A stretch of 64,000 nt of DNA from Agapanthus africanus (GCA_030015575.1 JASDDO010000014.1:170905911-170969910), one strand, 5' to 3'; positions 31,593-43,842 are shown, counted from the first letter of the stretch. Notes: generated from the sequence alone by a model not told the origin. Numbers and translations: made by a program.

Positions 31593-31686
31593 GTATCGCT
31601 GCTTTTGACCGTCATACTTCCAATTTTACCCTCTTCGTGCATGCATATCTTGTTGGCTCATCACTATTTTTTTGCATATAACATAT
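31593..31686 (+). other. Intron-like interruption at D gag-PR junction
   Basis: 94 nt beginning GTATCG, T-rich, separate GEVITG from TLLVAST at exactly the point where B2 has an 85-nt GT-AG segment and A1 and A2 have none. Here the 3' end reads AT rather than AG; a downstream AG at 31697-31698 would also restore an in-frame joining. The homology suggests a former intron with a damaged acceptor. Confidence 0.45.
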
Positions 31687-31895
31687 GTACCTTACTAGTA
31701 GCCTCTACACCTGCACTCACACTTTTTGACTCTGGTGCGTCGCACTGCTTCATGGCACAAAAGTTTGTGACCGCCAGTTCCATTCCAGTAACACTTCTTA
31801 TCACTGAGTGGAATGTCAACACGGGAAACGGTGTGATCAAGTCCACTATGGGATACGGTCTGTGCCCCGTGGTAATCTGCGGACAAGGTTTCTAT
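31687..31895 (+). pseudogene. pol: D protease, N-terminal part
   Basis: TLLVASTPALTLFDSGASHCF contains the aspartic active site FDSGAS near 31724-31741, then the NVNTGNGVI and CPVVICGQGF segments that match A1 and A2. Coding homology ends at about 31895, where sequence becomes family A LTR. Confidence 0.7.
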
Positions 31896-32011
31896 GGTGG
31901 AAAGTATACTCGTGTTTAACAAGGGTCTCGTGCATGTCCGAGACTACGGTCCACTGTGCCTGGGATATAACCCTGTCAGCCGTGCCGCTAGGCCTATGAC
32001 CTAAAGTATGT

Positions 32012-32058
<47 letters not shown>

Positions 32059-33650
32059 TGATAGCGAATGATCATCCTTTAAATTACTGTACCTCGCTAA
32101 ATACGAGTTCAATTCCACCTTGATTTCCCCATTTCCCAGGTTATAGTATGAATTCATGTATTAGATAGGTTGTGAACAAATATGTATCGCTGTCACTTTC
32201 AATCACTTTTCCACTTATCAATATCACTGTCATATTTGCCACAACCCAATCACTAACCCTAATATATCGATAATGAAAATCAATTGCTAGGTTTCAATGT
32301 GAATGAGCACTATGCAGCAGGTATAAAGCAAACACGAAAATATGCAGAAATGCACTGAACATTTATTCACTATTTCAATGATGACCAATGCCATATAACT
32401 TGTAAAATTTACGATAAATCACTCGTATGGAATCAACCAAAATAATATAAAAGGCGTACAATGTACACTTGATTATCTAAACAGTAAAATTAATTTCAGG
32501 TCAATCGGGATTCAGGTTAGGGAATTATCATCATTTGAAGGTAGCGATCACTCGCTGAAATTCCAGTTTCAGAACTGGAAGCCCAACTTCGCGCATGTTT
32601 TATCAGTGATTACGTTCAGATTCAGGTATTACCCTAGTTGAATAAAATCTAGTTCTGTCAGTTAACTTTCCAATGCGTCAGATGGATCATCATTAGCACC
32701 TCTGTATTAGAAGTTATGTTCAGTTTAATCTGTCAGTTAACTTTCCAATGCCGGGGCTTGATGCTGACGTCGTTTTGGGTTCAACAGTGGCAGAGCTCGA
32801 TGGTGGTGAGCAAAGGGGAGTTAGGCGACTGTGAGGAGTCGAGCGATGACGCAGTCGGAGGTGGTGCAGGGTCTCGGCTGTTTGGAGTGGAGGAGGAGCT
32901 CGCGTGCAAAGTGGGTCTTGGCTTGGGTTGCAGGTGATGGTTGCATGGGAAGGCCGGCGGTTGGTGATGTTGACGATGAGGGATGGAGATGGTGGCCAGC
33001 GGCATGAGGAGGTTGCGAAAATGGGTCGGTGATGGTGGTAGCTCGGGCTCGGGATTGTGGCTGAGTAGGGAAGGTTGGTGGCTGTTGGGTTTAGGTGCGG
33101 GCTTGCTCGTCGGAGGTGGTGCTAGCGGCGACGTGGAGGTCGACGTCGACGTGGATGGAGGCGATGGGTTTGTGGGTCCTTGGGTTGGTTGTCGCGGGGT
33201 TGGTGGAGGCGAGTCGAGGCGGGCGAAGGTAGGGAGCGGGGACGGTGACGAGAACGGGTGAGGCTTGCTGGAGGAGATGATGATTGAGGCGGTGCAAGGG
33301 GGTTGAGGCGTGGGGCTTGGCTCAAGGAGCTACTGGCGTGGGCGCGAGGAGCGGGGGAAGCGGGGAAACGAACGTTGGAAATGGGCGGGAAACGAGGGGG
33401 GCAAGGAAGAAGAAGAGAATAAGTGGGCGTGAGGAATTGGGTCGGGTTGGGTTCGGGTTCGGGTAGAGTCGGTTCATGGGCCGGGCTTAGGGTAGAAAGA
33501 ATTAGGAAAATAAATAATTAAAAGGTTAGGGTTTAATTAGGGTAAAGGTTTATAAATTAGGTTATAGGAAAATATAGAAAATTAAGTAGAAAATTTGAGG
33601 AAAATATTTATAAAAATACGGTCACGATATAATCGAAACTGGGTATTACA
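31896..33650 (-). repeat. Family A LTR fragment A7
   Basis: Minus-strand LTR starting TGTAATACCCAG at 33650 and truncated at about 31896, within the region of the CGAGACTACGGTCC segment. It holds the GC-rich block, with plus-strand G-runs GGGTCGGGTTGGGTTCGGG near 33,430-33,460, and a TA repeat. Its 3' half is missing along with D's RT region, so one deletion probably removed both. The ORFs at 32716-33466 are compositional. Confidence 0.7.
32014..32055. repeat. (TA)n microsatellite
   Basis: About 42 bp of TA dinucleotides in A7. A1 and A2 LTRs have only short TATATATA at the same place (near 9,375 and 58,075), so this is a local expansion. Confidence 0.9.
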
Positions 33651-34145
33651 AATAGCTACCAGTCTAGCATCTGCATAGTGCCCTTCGCTGCTTTGTATGG
33701 ACGGAAGTGTAGATCACCGTTAAGTTAGGACGATATTGGGGATCTAGAACTTTTGGGCCCCGGGATGATTGTCGAGACAGTGGAGGTGATAAGAACAATC
33801 AGGGAACAATTACGCATAGCACAAGATCGGCAGAAGCATTGGGCTGATACGAAGAGAAGGCCGCTAGAGTTCCAACCAGAGTATTTCTGAAGATTTCTCC
33901 TTACCGGGGAGTGATAAGTTTTGGGAAATGCGGAAAACTCAGCCCGTGGTTCATAGGTCCCTTCGATATCCTCGAACGAGTTGGAGAGGTTGTGTATCAC
34001 CTAGCCTTGCCCCCTTCTCTGGAAGGCGTACACAACGTTTTCCATATCTCGCAGTTGAAGAGATATGTCGGCGAACCTGGTCACGTTTTGGATCATTCCG
34101 AAATCACCGTAGGGACTGATCTAACCTATGAACAGCAGCCGGTTG
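33651..34145 (+). pseudogene. pol: D integrase C-terminal region and chromodomain start
   Basis: Begins [21 protein letters not shown] at the edge of A7, then IREQLRIAQDRQKHWADTKRR, CGKLSPWFIGPFDILERVGE, HNVFHISQLKRYVGE and DLTYEQQPV, where LTR A8 starts. The order and sequence follow A1 integrase. At least one stop near 33893 and frame changes break it. The catalytic core is not present. Confidence 0.75.
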
Positions 34146-34950
34146 TGTAATACCCAGTTCCGACTATACCGTAACCGTATTTTAATAAATAATTTCCCAA
34201 AATTTCCCCCTAAATTTTCATACATAATTTTTCTATATTTTTCTAAATATAATTTCTATATTTTCCTAACCTCTACCCCAAATTAAACCTTAACCTTTTA
34301 TTTTCCTAATTCTTATTTTTCCTAACCCACTTTAAGCCCAGGCCCACTCCATCAACTAAATCCTAACCTTTCCCGACCTGAACCCGACCCGACCCGAACT
34401 CCCCATTCCCATGCCCACGTCTTCTTCCTCTCCTCCCTTCTCTTTTCTTGGCTACCTCGCGCTACCCTCCCCCATGACCCGCTCCTCTTCGCGATCCCCA
34501 CGCCTCAATGACTTCCCTGCGATCCCCTCGCCTGCCTCGCCGATCTCTCAACAACCTCAACGTCTCTCTCCTCTCTTCCCAACACCCCTCTTCCTCCGAT
34601 TGCAAGGACCCAACTTCGCTCGCTTCGACCCATTTTTTGACGCCGACGAGCTCAAGTCGCCACTACATCACCATCGACCTCCTCATAACCACCGACGACA
34701 CCGACCCCCCCCCCATAAACTCCTCGGCTACAGACCCCGAGCTCCATCTCTCCTCATCGCCTTCCCAGCACCACCGACGACCTCGCCTTCACCACGCACA
34801 CCCACCGTCTTCATCGCGATGCCTAGCTGAGCTCCCCCTTCTTCTCATCCAACTCCAGAACATACCACCACTTCAAGGACGCCATCAACACCCACTGCCA
34901 CCATCATCAACAACCTAACCCTGCAGCACCACCAAGCATCATGATCTAAT
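34146..34950 (+). repeat. Family A LTR fragment A8, truncated 3'
   Basis: Starts TGTAATACCCAG in the chromodomain of D (flank GGTTG). It contains AT-rich U3, CCCGACCCGACCCGA and the C/T-rich block, then loses similarity at roughly 34,950 before the GCAAGT hairpin would appear. The right boundary is approximate. The frames at 34411-34918 are compositional. Confidence 0.65.
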
Positions 34951-36036
34951 GGCTGAGGTGAGGAGGCGACGGCGGCTAATCATGGGCAATCATTTAGGGC
35001 ACGGATTTTTAGGGAATTTTCAACAGATTTTGGGATTTTATTGTTAGGGAAAAGACCCTATAAATAAAGACCTTCAAACTCTAATTTCTCACACCTCAGA
35101 AATCCAAAAATTCTGAAAAAATACACATGCCTTTGTATCGACGACGCCGATGCTATGGTTCAACCCAAGTATCGAGGAAAAATCCGAGCATGAAGCTATT
35201 GAGGATTTAGTACGAGCCTATATTTTCGACCTATCGGCATCCAACTCAAACAAAAGGTAGGATCCGCCTCTTTCCACTCATCTGTCACCTTCCTTCTTTT
35301 AATGATCTTAGTTTCAACTTCTAATCCCCAACCTTATATTAAAATGATGTTAAAATATTTCTGCATGTCTATTTTGGTACCCCTTAATAATAAGAATTTG
35401 ACACCATACTTAAAATGGTTTAATTAATTACCCCTATATACGTGAATATTGCACCCTCATCCTACATGGAATATGATATGCTTAAAGTTATAACTCATGG
35501 GGCATCAATCCACCCTTTTTGTACACCCACTTACCCATGTTACCAATAAGATCTCGAAATAGGTTATTTCCACAAAATACCCTCATTTTATTAACATGTT
35601 GTATATATTTAAAATACTCATAGGATGTGAGATGTTTGGAACAATACTTAGACACACTGAAATGATATATTTTTACTTGCACTCTTATCCACTAATTTAC
35701 CTCAGTTTTGTTAAAATTCCTTACCCTTTTAAGAGGGGATAGTGCTAATTTAAATAATTATGCTATAGTTTTTCAACTTAACTCCTTTCACTTAGAAAGG
35801 AATATTTTTAGTATAATTTTCTCAGCCTGTTAACTAAAGTTTAAGGGGAATATTTTATATCAATCACCCCGTGGTTACTAGACAATCGTTCCTGAAAAGG
35901 ACACAAATCCTGCCGCCCATGTGCAGCGGTTGTCAACGCGGAGTTGTTCCTATAGAATATCACCTATAATAAAATACCCTAATTAAATAGGGTAATGTTT
36001 TTCGTAAATACCTCGTGGTTGATAGGCAATCGTCCC
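34951..36036 (+). repeat. D 3' LTR, first part
   Basis: TATAAATA at 35059-35066 with the T/C-rich start-site region after it; a GT donor-like AAAAGGTAGGA near 35,253-35,263; then AT-rich U5-type sequence ending with two diverged copies of a CGTGGTT...GGCAATCGT phrase. The phrase GACACAAATCCTGCCGCCCA near 35,900 is shared with B2 (49,965) and B3 (63,420). No gene is seen. The LTR start was lost with the deletion that truncated A8. Confidence 0.6.
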
Positions 36037-37184
36037 TGTTCTCCACCGAAAACAGCGAATTGGACGTTGGGACGTCTGGCCTGAATTTTAGGGGCAGATG
36101 CTATTTGGTTTTATCCATCCACCTCTCCGAAGATGCCAAGTTGATTTATGGCACCGTGTATTGAAGGTTTAGATGGATGCGGCCGATATAGCAGACTTCG
36201 TCAGATTCCCCCTCATTTGAGGGGTTTTTGATTGTGGGGACGCTCTTCCCTGCAGGCGCAAGCCCCTGCAGTTAATTACGCTACCGCATCGCGGTAACAA
36301 CTTTCTCTTTCTCCAGATGGTCACTTCATGTCGTGTATGTTTGTTTTAGTTTTGGTTGCCCGTGGATTGTACACGGAGACTAATTTATGTTGTCGCCCGT
36401 AGGGCGTGGATTAGTCCAAATCCGTATTTTCTTTGATTTGGGTTTTGGTTTGGGTTTAAAGATCGTTAATCTCATTTGAGACTAAGATAAACGTTTGTTA
36501 AGGATACGTTAGTCTAATTTTAGACTAAGATCAACTTAACCATTTGTTAAGGATACGTTAGTCTAATTTTAGACTAAGATCTACTTAACATGATCATTTA
36601 GATCCAACAAAAGAGCATTTGGACTCTATTGTTTTAGTTTAGGGACTTTGCAGTCCAGTTTAAAGACATCATAGTCTGTAAAGTTTAAAGACATTATAGT
36701 CCATGAGCTTAAGGACCCCACAGTCCATAAAGTTTAAGGACATCATAGTCCATGAGTTTAAGGACCCCACAGTCCGTAAAGTTTAATGACATCATAGTCT
36801 AGTTTAAAGACGCCATAGTCTATGGAATGTATGGTTGTCAGGACACGTCACCTCTCTGAAGACGTTGAAGGATTACAACGACAAATATCAGAGGAGTGAA
36901 GAGATGTACGCTTGAACCAATATTGGTTGGGAGATCTGTAGTCCAATTTGGGATTAAGATCAAAAATTTATGAGCATATGGGCTCAATTAATCTGAAGTA
37001 GGGTTCTGTGGCCACTTTGGGCTCGGCCCATTTAGTAAAAATGATAAACATTTAACAATGCTGAGCATTGGTTTGGGTTCTGACAGCCTTTTTGTCTTTT
37101 ATTGAGTGCTGAGTACTTATCATAGCTCTGGGACTTTATTGTTTAAAGAACAGTTTATGTTCTCTTAGCACCCACGTGAGGAGC

Positions 37185-37510
37185 ACGTGGTGTGCTTGGC
37201 GCTGTGCGCCAGTTAATGAGCACAGAGCGCTTCTGTTTAGGTAGCGCACACGTAAGGAGCATGTAGCGCACTTGGCGCTGAGCGCCAGTTAATGAGCACA
37301 GAGCGCTTCTGTTAAAGTAGCGCACACGTGAGGAGCACATGGTGCGCTTGGCGTTAAGCGCCAGATCATGAGCGCAGAGCGCTTCTGTTTAGGTAGCGCA
37401 CACATGAGGAGCACGTGGCGCGCTTGGCGCTATGCGCTAGACAATGAGCGTAAAGCACTTCTTGTGAAATTTGGAGCGCTAAGGCTCTGCAACGCTGTGC
37501 GCTGGATTTG
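37185..37510. repeat. Array of AGCGC / GCGCT and GCACGTG words in C3
   Basis: Units of about 70-75 bp carry GAGCACAGAGCGCTTCTG, TTGGCGCTNNGCGCCA and CACGTGAGGAGCACGTGG, each an inverted repeat. This is the position where C1 has TTAGTGTT/AACACTAA and CACGTG arrays. The array resumes beyond the nested A9 LTR at 40693. Confidence 0.75.
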
Positions 37511-37517
37511 GAGCGCT

Positions 37518-40500
37518 GAGACTGTAAAACCCCGTTTCCATCAATGAAAATCTTTATCTATATTTTCCTTTTCCTTTTCCTCGTATTTGTATAGGAAACT
37601 GGTTGCTAGAGTGTCGTATTTAAATTTTTCTAAACCCTTAAAAATCAAAACCCAAAGTTAAAAACCAAATATATAATTTCCCACAATTTAAACCAAGCCC
37701 AACTGAAAATTTAAAGCTAAATATATACTAAAACCCTTCCTCAGCCCAGCCTTTTGCATTGTCCTTTTACCAAAATTTATTTAAAACTAAATAAACCCAG
37801 CCTGTTCCCTCAACCTCAGCCCAAAGGAAATTCCTATTAAATTAAAACACAAAAACCTTTCCAAGCCCAGCCCAAACAAAGAAAATAATAAAAGCATTTA
37901 AATTAAAACCTCACCTTCCTTCGGCCCAGCCCAACACACCAAAACCCGACCCGCTCCTTTAACTCCCCTCCTTCTTCCCCCTCGTTACAAACTTCCCGCT
38001 CATTTCTCACGACCCACGACACGCACGTTCCCCCACGTCGCCGCGCCGTTGCCCCACGCCTCGCGACCCCGGCCACGACTCCCTCAACCTCTTCTCGACC
38101 CCTTTCTCCTCTCTCCCTCACACTCTCGATCTCTCGTCCTCACTCCTCTCGTTCACCCAACCCACTGCTTCGAGTTCCTCACGCCGCTCGACCCTCACCG
38201 ACGACGATGACTACCACCCCTCAAACTCCCTCCCTCGCTCTCTTCTCTCCAGAACTCACCCCATCATCGAGCCTCCCCTGCATCTTCAACCGCCGAACTC
38301 ACCCCCTCGAACTCCCCTGCACACCCATTCGGCCACCCCTGCACCTCGATGTCGGTGAACCTCCACTAACCTGAACCAACTCGTCGACACCCCTACACCC
38401 TCATCAGCATCACGAGCACCTCCAAAACCTACAAACCCGAGCCCCACTACCCTCTCTCTCTCTCTCTCTCTTTCAAACCCTAAGCACTAAGCTCCGACAC
38501 CCACTGTGCACATCGCCGGAGCGACGCTGCCGACCATCGTCGATCCCAGCACATCCCCGGAGATCCACAGAGCACCCCCTTCCGCTTCCAGCGAACATGA
38601 GCCACCCTCGGACAACTCCGACGACGAACCCGAACGCGAGCCGAGACCGTGAATCCAAACCGCGCCGTTCGTCGTGCGTTCGTGCCATTGCCGCTGCCGT
38701 GCATCGTTAAAACGTCTCCAGGCAAGTACCCTACTTGCCACATGCTAATTTATTTCCGTTACAAATCAAAACCGTATTAATTCCATATTTACAATTCACG
38801 AAAACTTATATGACATAACTGTTCGATGCAAGATCCAAATGAAAACCTTCATTTAATTTGATGGAACTCGATTGCATATTCTGGCCCGTGTGGCAATGAG
38901 CACTGTGTAGAAATTTTACTGGAAAATACGATTGTTAATGGCTTAAACGAACACCCCCAAATACACCCGTAAAAACTGGGAATTTCCCGCACCTGAAATT
39001 TGTTAAAATCACAATTAATTGTGTACATATTGAAATGATGCATTCGAGGGCTCAAATCGAAGTTGACTCGACGGCCTGTAACCCTATGCAAGATCTTAAT
39101 TGTTTCTGTACTGAAATTATGACGATAATTGGTTCGGAGAGCGGCTCTGGACTGCAGTCCAGAGCAACTCTGGTTATTGTTTTCTGCCCCGTAATGTTTA
39201 CTACCTTGTTTCATGAACTCGTATGTTGCGGAACCCTGCATTTTATTGAATATCAGTCTATTATATAAATAACTCAAGTGATTTCACCCCGTTATATCAT
39301 CGTTCGTTATTTAAACTGCAATTTAAAAGATCAGGACGTCTAGCAGTCCCAAACAGAAACAGAATTGACGTACTAGTGTTGAACAGTGCATAACTTTTGA
39401 CGTACAGACGCTATTGAGAATCCGTCTATTGAGTTGAAAACCCTATTGAAAACCCTAGATTTCATTAAACTGTAGTGTCGCTAAATTCTGATCCCAACTG
39501 GGTGAAAATCGTGTCGCGAAACGGACGTTCAGTTCAGAAACTGAATTTCCTGCAGCGAGCACTTAAATTGAAATGGCTGTAACTTGAATACCAGAAACCC
39601 GATTGTACTGAAACAAATTTCGATGAACTGCTGATAGAGTGTACTTTTTTATCGTATTTGTATTATTTCGCTGAATTCTGAACATATGAATTACTATAAT
39701 TTTTGTAAGTTTATGACGTGCATATTGGTTCATAATATACATGACTTGTTAAGGGCATAACTACACATACCTTACCCAATTGCCATATACATAGTGTTAG
39801 TGCGCGTTATAATTCAGTGGACATTGCATTATCGTGCGTGAATGATATTGGTTTAGGAGTGTCAAGTACACCAATGGAAAGTGAATGATTCGTGACAGTG
39901 ATTAATACAGTGAACAGTGACAAAACCGTGCTATTGGTGCATACTTGTACACGACTAAATCATAATCATAAATAGTGTAAACCTGGGGAAAAGGGGGAAA
40001 TCGAAGTGGAAAGAGTATCGTATTTAGCGGGACCGTGTTTTAGAGGATGATCATTCGAGCAGTGATATATATATTAGGTAGGATCTAGCGATCCGGCTGA
40101 CAGGGTTATGTCCCGGGCGTGTGGGCCGTTGTTTCGGGTATGTACGAGACTCCTGTTAAACATGATCCTCCATTCCACCATATGATTTCAAACATGACTT
40201 AGAGACCGATAGAGACACAGATCATATTTTGCATCCTTTAGTGACATAGCGATTATCAGCATTTTACTTTCACTGTTATTACCTTATTTACCTGTTTCAC
40301 ATCATTATTATAACATTGTTATTACGTCGCTCTGACGACCTGAGTATGCATGCTCAGACCTTGAGGAAGAACCAGTGCAGGAGTCGGATTTATCTTTCGA
40401 GCTGGCGGAGATCTAGTCTGGAGTACTTTTCTTCTTTCTGCTTTCCCTAAAGAGATCGTGTAATCGAACTTGGTTAGTAGCTCTTCTTGTTTATTTGTAA

Positions 40501-40692
40501 ATGGTGAACAATGAACTTGATGTAATAATTTAGTGATGTATTTCCTTTAATGCTGTGCTTTGTTTACTGATTACCATGTAATGTTAGAAGCCGAAGTGTG
40601 ACTACGGCGGGATTATTCCTTGACCGTAGGAGCATGGCTGGCCTAGTCATCCCTCGTTTTCTGTATTTTGAGAAGCGGGGCGTGACAGAGAC
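37518..40692 (+). mobile_element. Solo LTR of family A (A9), 3165 bp (TSD GAGAC)
   Basis: LTR 37523-40687, TGTAAAACCCCG to GCGTGACA, with perfect GAGAC duplications and no internal region. It belongs to the A1/A2 subtype (GGTTATGTCCCGGGC, then GTTTCGGGTATGTACGAGAC). It holds the hairpin GCAAGTA-CCC-TACTTGC (38722-38738) and the palindrome (39144-39165). No gene. Confidence 0.9.
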
Positions 40693-41750
40693 GCTTCTTT
40701 AAACTTAGAGCGCTAGGGCTCTGCAGCGCTGAGGCGCTTCTTTTAATTAAAGCGCTAAGGCTCTTTTTAGGCAGATTTGCGCTTTGAGAATTAAATTTTC
40801 TCATATAAGAGACTTTGTCTCATGGATCTAAGAACAAAGTTCTTATTTTATAGGAGATATTTCAATCTCTTATGTTTTTGATGAAAGGCATTGCCTTTAT
40901 GGATCTGTGATGCTAAGAGAATTGAATTATTCTCCCCCTTTTTATAATGAGATGTTATGCTCTCTTTTGTGAAAGACAATTTGTCTTAAAGATCTTTGAT
41001 CTAGCATAAGAACTAAGTTCTTTTTCTGATGAGATTTTTATCTCTCTGTTTTTACCTTGAAGAAAAGTTCTTTTTCTGCTGAGAGCTTGCTCTTCTCTCT
41101 GAACTTTCTCAAAGTTTTTTTTTGGGGGGGGGTTCCCCTATATCAGACTTGAAGTCTTGGGTCCTTTATATAGTGAAGGCTGATTTGTTGAATCGGTTGA
41201 AGAGATCTTTTTCTCTAATTGATTTGGGGATTTCCCCACTGTTGGATCTTTGATCCTAAGGTTTCTGTTTTACAGAAGGCAATCTTCTTGTTTTTAACAA
41301 GATTGGAAAATCTTTTCCCATACAGAATTTATTCTGTATCTTGGTGATTTTTAATCACCATTGGATCATTGATCCAATGGTGCTCAGATTTACAGAGCAC
41401 AATCTTTCTTTTTTGGAAAGATTCTGAGGAGTTTTTCCTTAACGAAATTTTATTCTGTTAATTTTATGATTTATCATCTTCGTTGGATCTTTGATCCAAC
41501 GGTGGAGAACATTTAGTTCTAGCGCTTAGCGCTCTTGTGCCTTGCACATGAGCGCTGCTTCAGAGCGCTGGCGCACTCGTGCTTTGCATGTGAGCGCTGC
41601 TACAGAGCGCTGGTGCACTTAGCGCTGACGCACTCGTGCTTTGCACGTGAACGCTGCCTCAGAGCGCTGGCGCTCTTGGTGCGAGCGCTTTTATGAAGCG
41701 CTGCTTCATTTCAAATTTTAAAATTTGAACAGAGCTTTGCTCTGATTGGT
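40693..41750. repeat. C3 palindrome arrays, promoter-side half
   Basis: AGCGCT words (40,710-40,760 and 41,520-41,700) enclose a run of different small palindromes: GAGAATTAAATTTTCTC, AAGACAATTTGTCTT, AGAACAAAGTTCT, GGAAAGATT/AATCTTTCC and TTGGATCATTGATCCAA. No ORF is credible. Confidence 0.75.
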
Positions 41751-41757
41751 GGAAACA

Positions 41758-43377
41758 GTCCCTGAAAAGGACACAAATCCTACCGCCCATGTGCAGCGGT
41801 TGTCAACACGAACGTATTTTCTAAAATGTTACCTCAAACTTAAAACACCATAATTTTATAAAATTATTAATTACAATAAAATACCCCAATCCATCCTAAA
41901 AAGATATAATTTCATTTAAATACCTTGACCTTTACTTAAAGGCTATTTTCAATAAAGATCATAACCCGTATAACGATATTTTTCAAAAGATTATCTAAAA
42001 CTTTATTAAAAGAAAATTTTCAAATAAATACCCTAACCTTTTATTAAAAGGATATTTTCTCAGTAAAATACTATGTGTTTCAAATTGATAAATATTCCAA
42101 ATATCATAGTTTTCTTATAAACAATAAATATCATTAGACGTTATCATCCTTTATTAACTAAGGATTCTATAAAATGATATGAAGCACCTTACAAACTTAA
42201 AAAGATAACAAGATAAAATGGATGGTTATGGAAGGCCATATTAAATGAGATCAACTTTTTGATTACAAGTTTATGACGTATATGACACTAGGGTTAGAAT
42301 GCGCGGACCTAGGTATGGAATACTTATATATAAGGATCCGTGCAGACAGGGCGAACAGTCCAATGTGTGGAAAACTACTAACCCGATATTCGGGCGAATA
42401 CTAACCCTAATTTGGGGGTGAATGGTCCAATGTGTGGACGACTATTAACCCGATATTCGGGTGAATACTAACCCTACTTGAGGGCGAATGATCCAATATG
42501 TGGATGACATACAATGTGGAAATTCCATGCTTATATGTATACGCACTAACTCTAATTCGTCAAAACCTTTACACCGAATAACGAGGATGGGTAGTTTGAT
42601 TAGGCAAGGAGATGCGGAACTCGGATTCCCCTGCTACTCGATCATGATCCCGGGAATTGAAACGGTACATTTCACTTCCCGAGTTGTTGTTCTGTGGCCA
42701 CAACGGAATAATCGCGAGTATCCGGACACTTGTTTAATAAACTAATGCGAACTTTTATCTTCACTTATACTTCATACCACATACCTTCATACAACATACA
42801 CCTCATACAACATACTCATGTTCACATATACCTCTGTCAACATGTCTTAATTTTATACATTTCATACCTTTACGCACATTTACTTCATGTCGGCATGCAT
42901 ACATTATACTTTTATATACACCTGTTCGTTTCTGTACTCTTACTTCCTTATGAGGCAATCCTACCCGAGTATAACTCACTCACAGACTTTCCTTTTCCCT
43001 TTCTTTGGAATGTCCGTTAGATGAGAATGAGTTTTATGATGAGGATCAAGGTGCGGAGCCAACCAATGAAGATTATGCAGACTTGACGTCGGAAAATTAA
43101 CTAGTTTTCTTTGTTGCCCACCTGTTTAGGGCTTTGCTTCTTTTTAATGTAATTAAATTATTTAGTTTATTTTACTATTTCCCTTGGGATGTAATAAAGT
43201 TTGGTTAATGGAAATAAATGCCTTTCGCTTTTATTGTTTTATTTTAGTACACACCCTGCATATTATAGATATTCTTAAGCTTAACGTAACTGTATTGAAT
43301 AGACCACCTTCAATACAGTTAAGTTGCGGACTATACCACGTCACCCTTCACCTTCTTTTGGGAAGTAGGGCGTGACA
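41758..43377 (+). repeat. D 3' LTR, second part
   Basis: Continues the D LTR after C3, AT-rich, with a 62-bp tandem repeat at 42,345-42,500 and the LTR end TTGGGAAGTAGGGCGTGACA. Small ORFs at 42488-43375 have no recognisable domain. TTTCTTTGGAATGTCCGT near 43,000 is shared with B2 near 50,670. Confidence 0.7.
42345..42500 (+). repeat. Tandem repeat of about 62 bp, 2.5 copies
   Basis: CCAATGTGTGG...ACTAACCCGATATTCGGG recurs with small changes. CCCGATATTCGGG is itself a palindrome. Confidence 0.75.
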
Positions 43378-43382
43378 GGTCC

Positions 43383-43837
43383 GCTGGCGCCCGGCGCCCA
43401 CGCGTCCTTAGGACGCTCCTCACCCCGCTTTTTTCCTCACGCTCCACACTCAAAACACGTCCACCGTTAGAAAAAAATTCTAACAGGGCGTTGCCCCGCA
43501 CCGCGCAAGGGGGCTGCTAGCCCCCTTGTCTCTCAGCCCGCTATCCAGGTTGTGGGACCCCCATAACTCTGTAAGGCCTCCGATATGTCCAAGTCCCCTT
43601 CAAAACACAACTCATGCATGCTGCACATCGAGTTCGCATGACTCGTTTTACCCGTCAATCGGAGGTTCTCTCACTGCAAAAGCGAGGGGTAATTAACGAC
43701 AGTTTAGTCCGTGGTTGCTGGAGATTCGAATCCCCACAATCAATAAACCCCAGTCTATCCTAGACATAGGGGATCTGTATACACCTGATAAGCGACGCAT
43801 ATTCCCATCTTAATGGGCTGACAAAAAACACCCTACA
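43383..43837 (+). repeat. E 5' LTR, 3' end
   Basis: Ends CACCCTACA at 43837, 5 nt before the PBS, as in C1. It contains compact palindromes (GGCGCCCGGCGCC, GTCCTTAGGAC, AAGGGGGCTGCTAGCCCCCTT), resembling the C-type LTRs in style. D inserted at 43378; the upstream part of this LTR would lie left of the window. Confidence 0.6.
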
Positions 43838-43842
43838 GATTC

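Larger units (their letters stand above)
36037..41757 (-). mobile_element. Solo C-type LTR C3 (TSD GTCCC), holding solo A LTR
   Basis: Perfect GTCCC duplications (36032-36036 and 41758-41762) flank TGTTCTCCACC at left and GGTGGAAACA at right, so the ends are inverted repeats. There is no internal region. Without the nested LTR it is about 2.55 kb. The conserved hairpin part is at 36,100-36,640, GGAC/GTCC repeats at 36,640-36,830, palindrome arrays fill most of the rest, and TATATAAAG lies on the minus strand at 41165-41172. Confidence 0.85.
31011..43377 (+). mobile_element. Element D (B-like chromovirus), deleted, 3' part
   Basis: Plus-strand gag, protease start, integrase end and a 3' LTR, broken by two family A LTR fragments and a C-type solo LTR. 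RT, RNase H and the integrase core are missing between 31895 and 33651. The LTR ends GGGCGTGACA at 43377; next is GGTCC (43378-43382), possibly one half of the target duplication in the LTR of E. The 5' end lies left of the window, beyond C2. Confidence 0.65.

Noticed and set aside
32716-33466. Gly/Val-rich plus ORFs in A7
   Set aside because: Antisense of the C/T-rich block of a minus-strand LTR.
42488-43375. Small ORFs (85, 96, 63 codons) in the D LTR
   Set aside because: AT-rich LTR sequence, no domains, not shared with B2 or B3.
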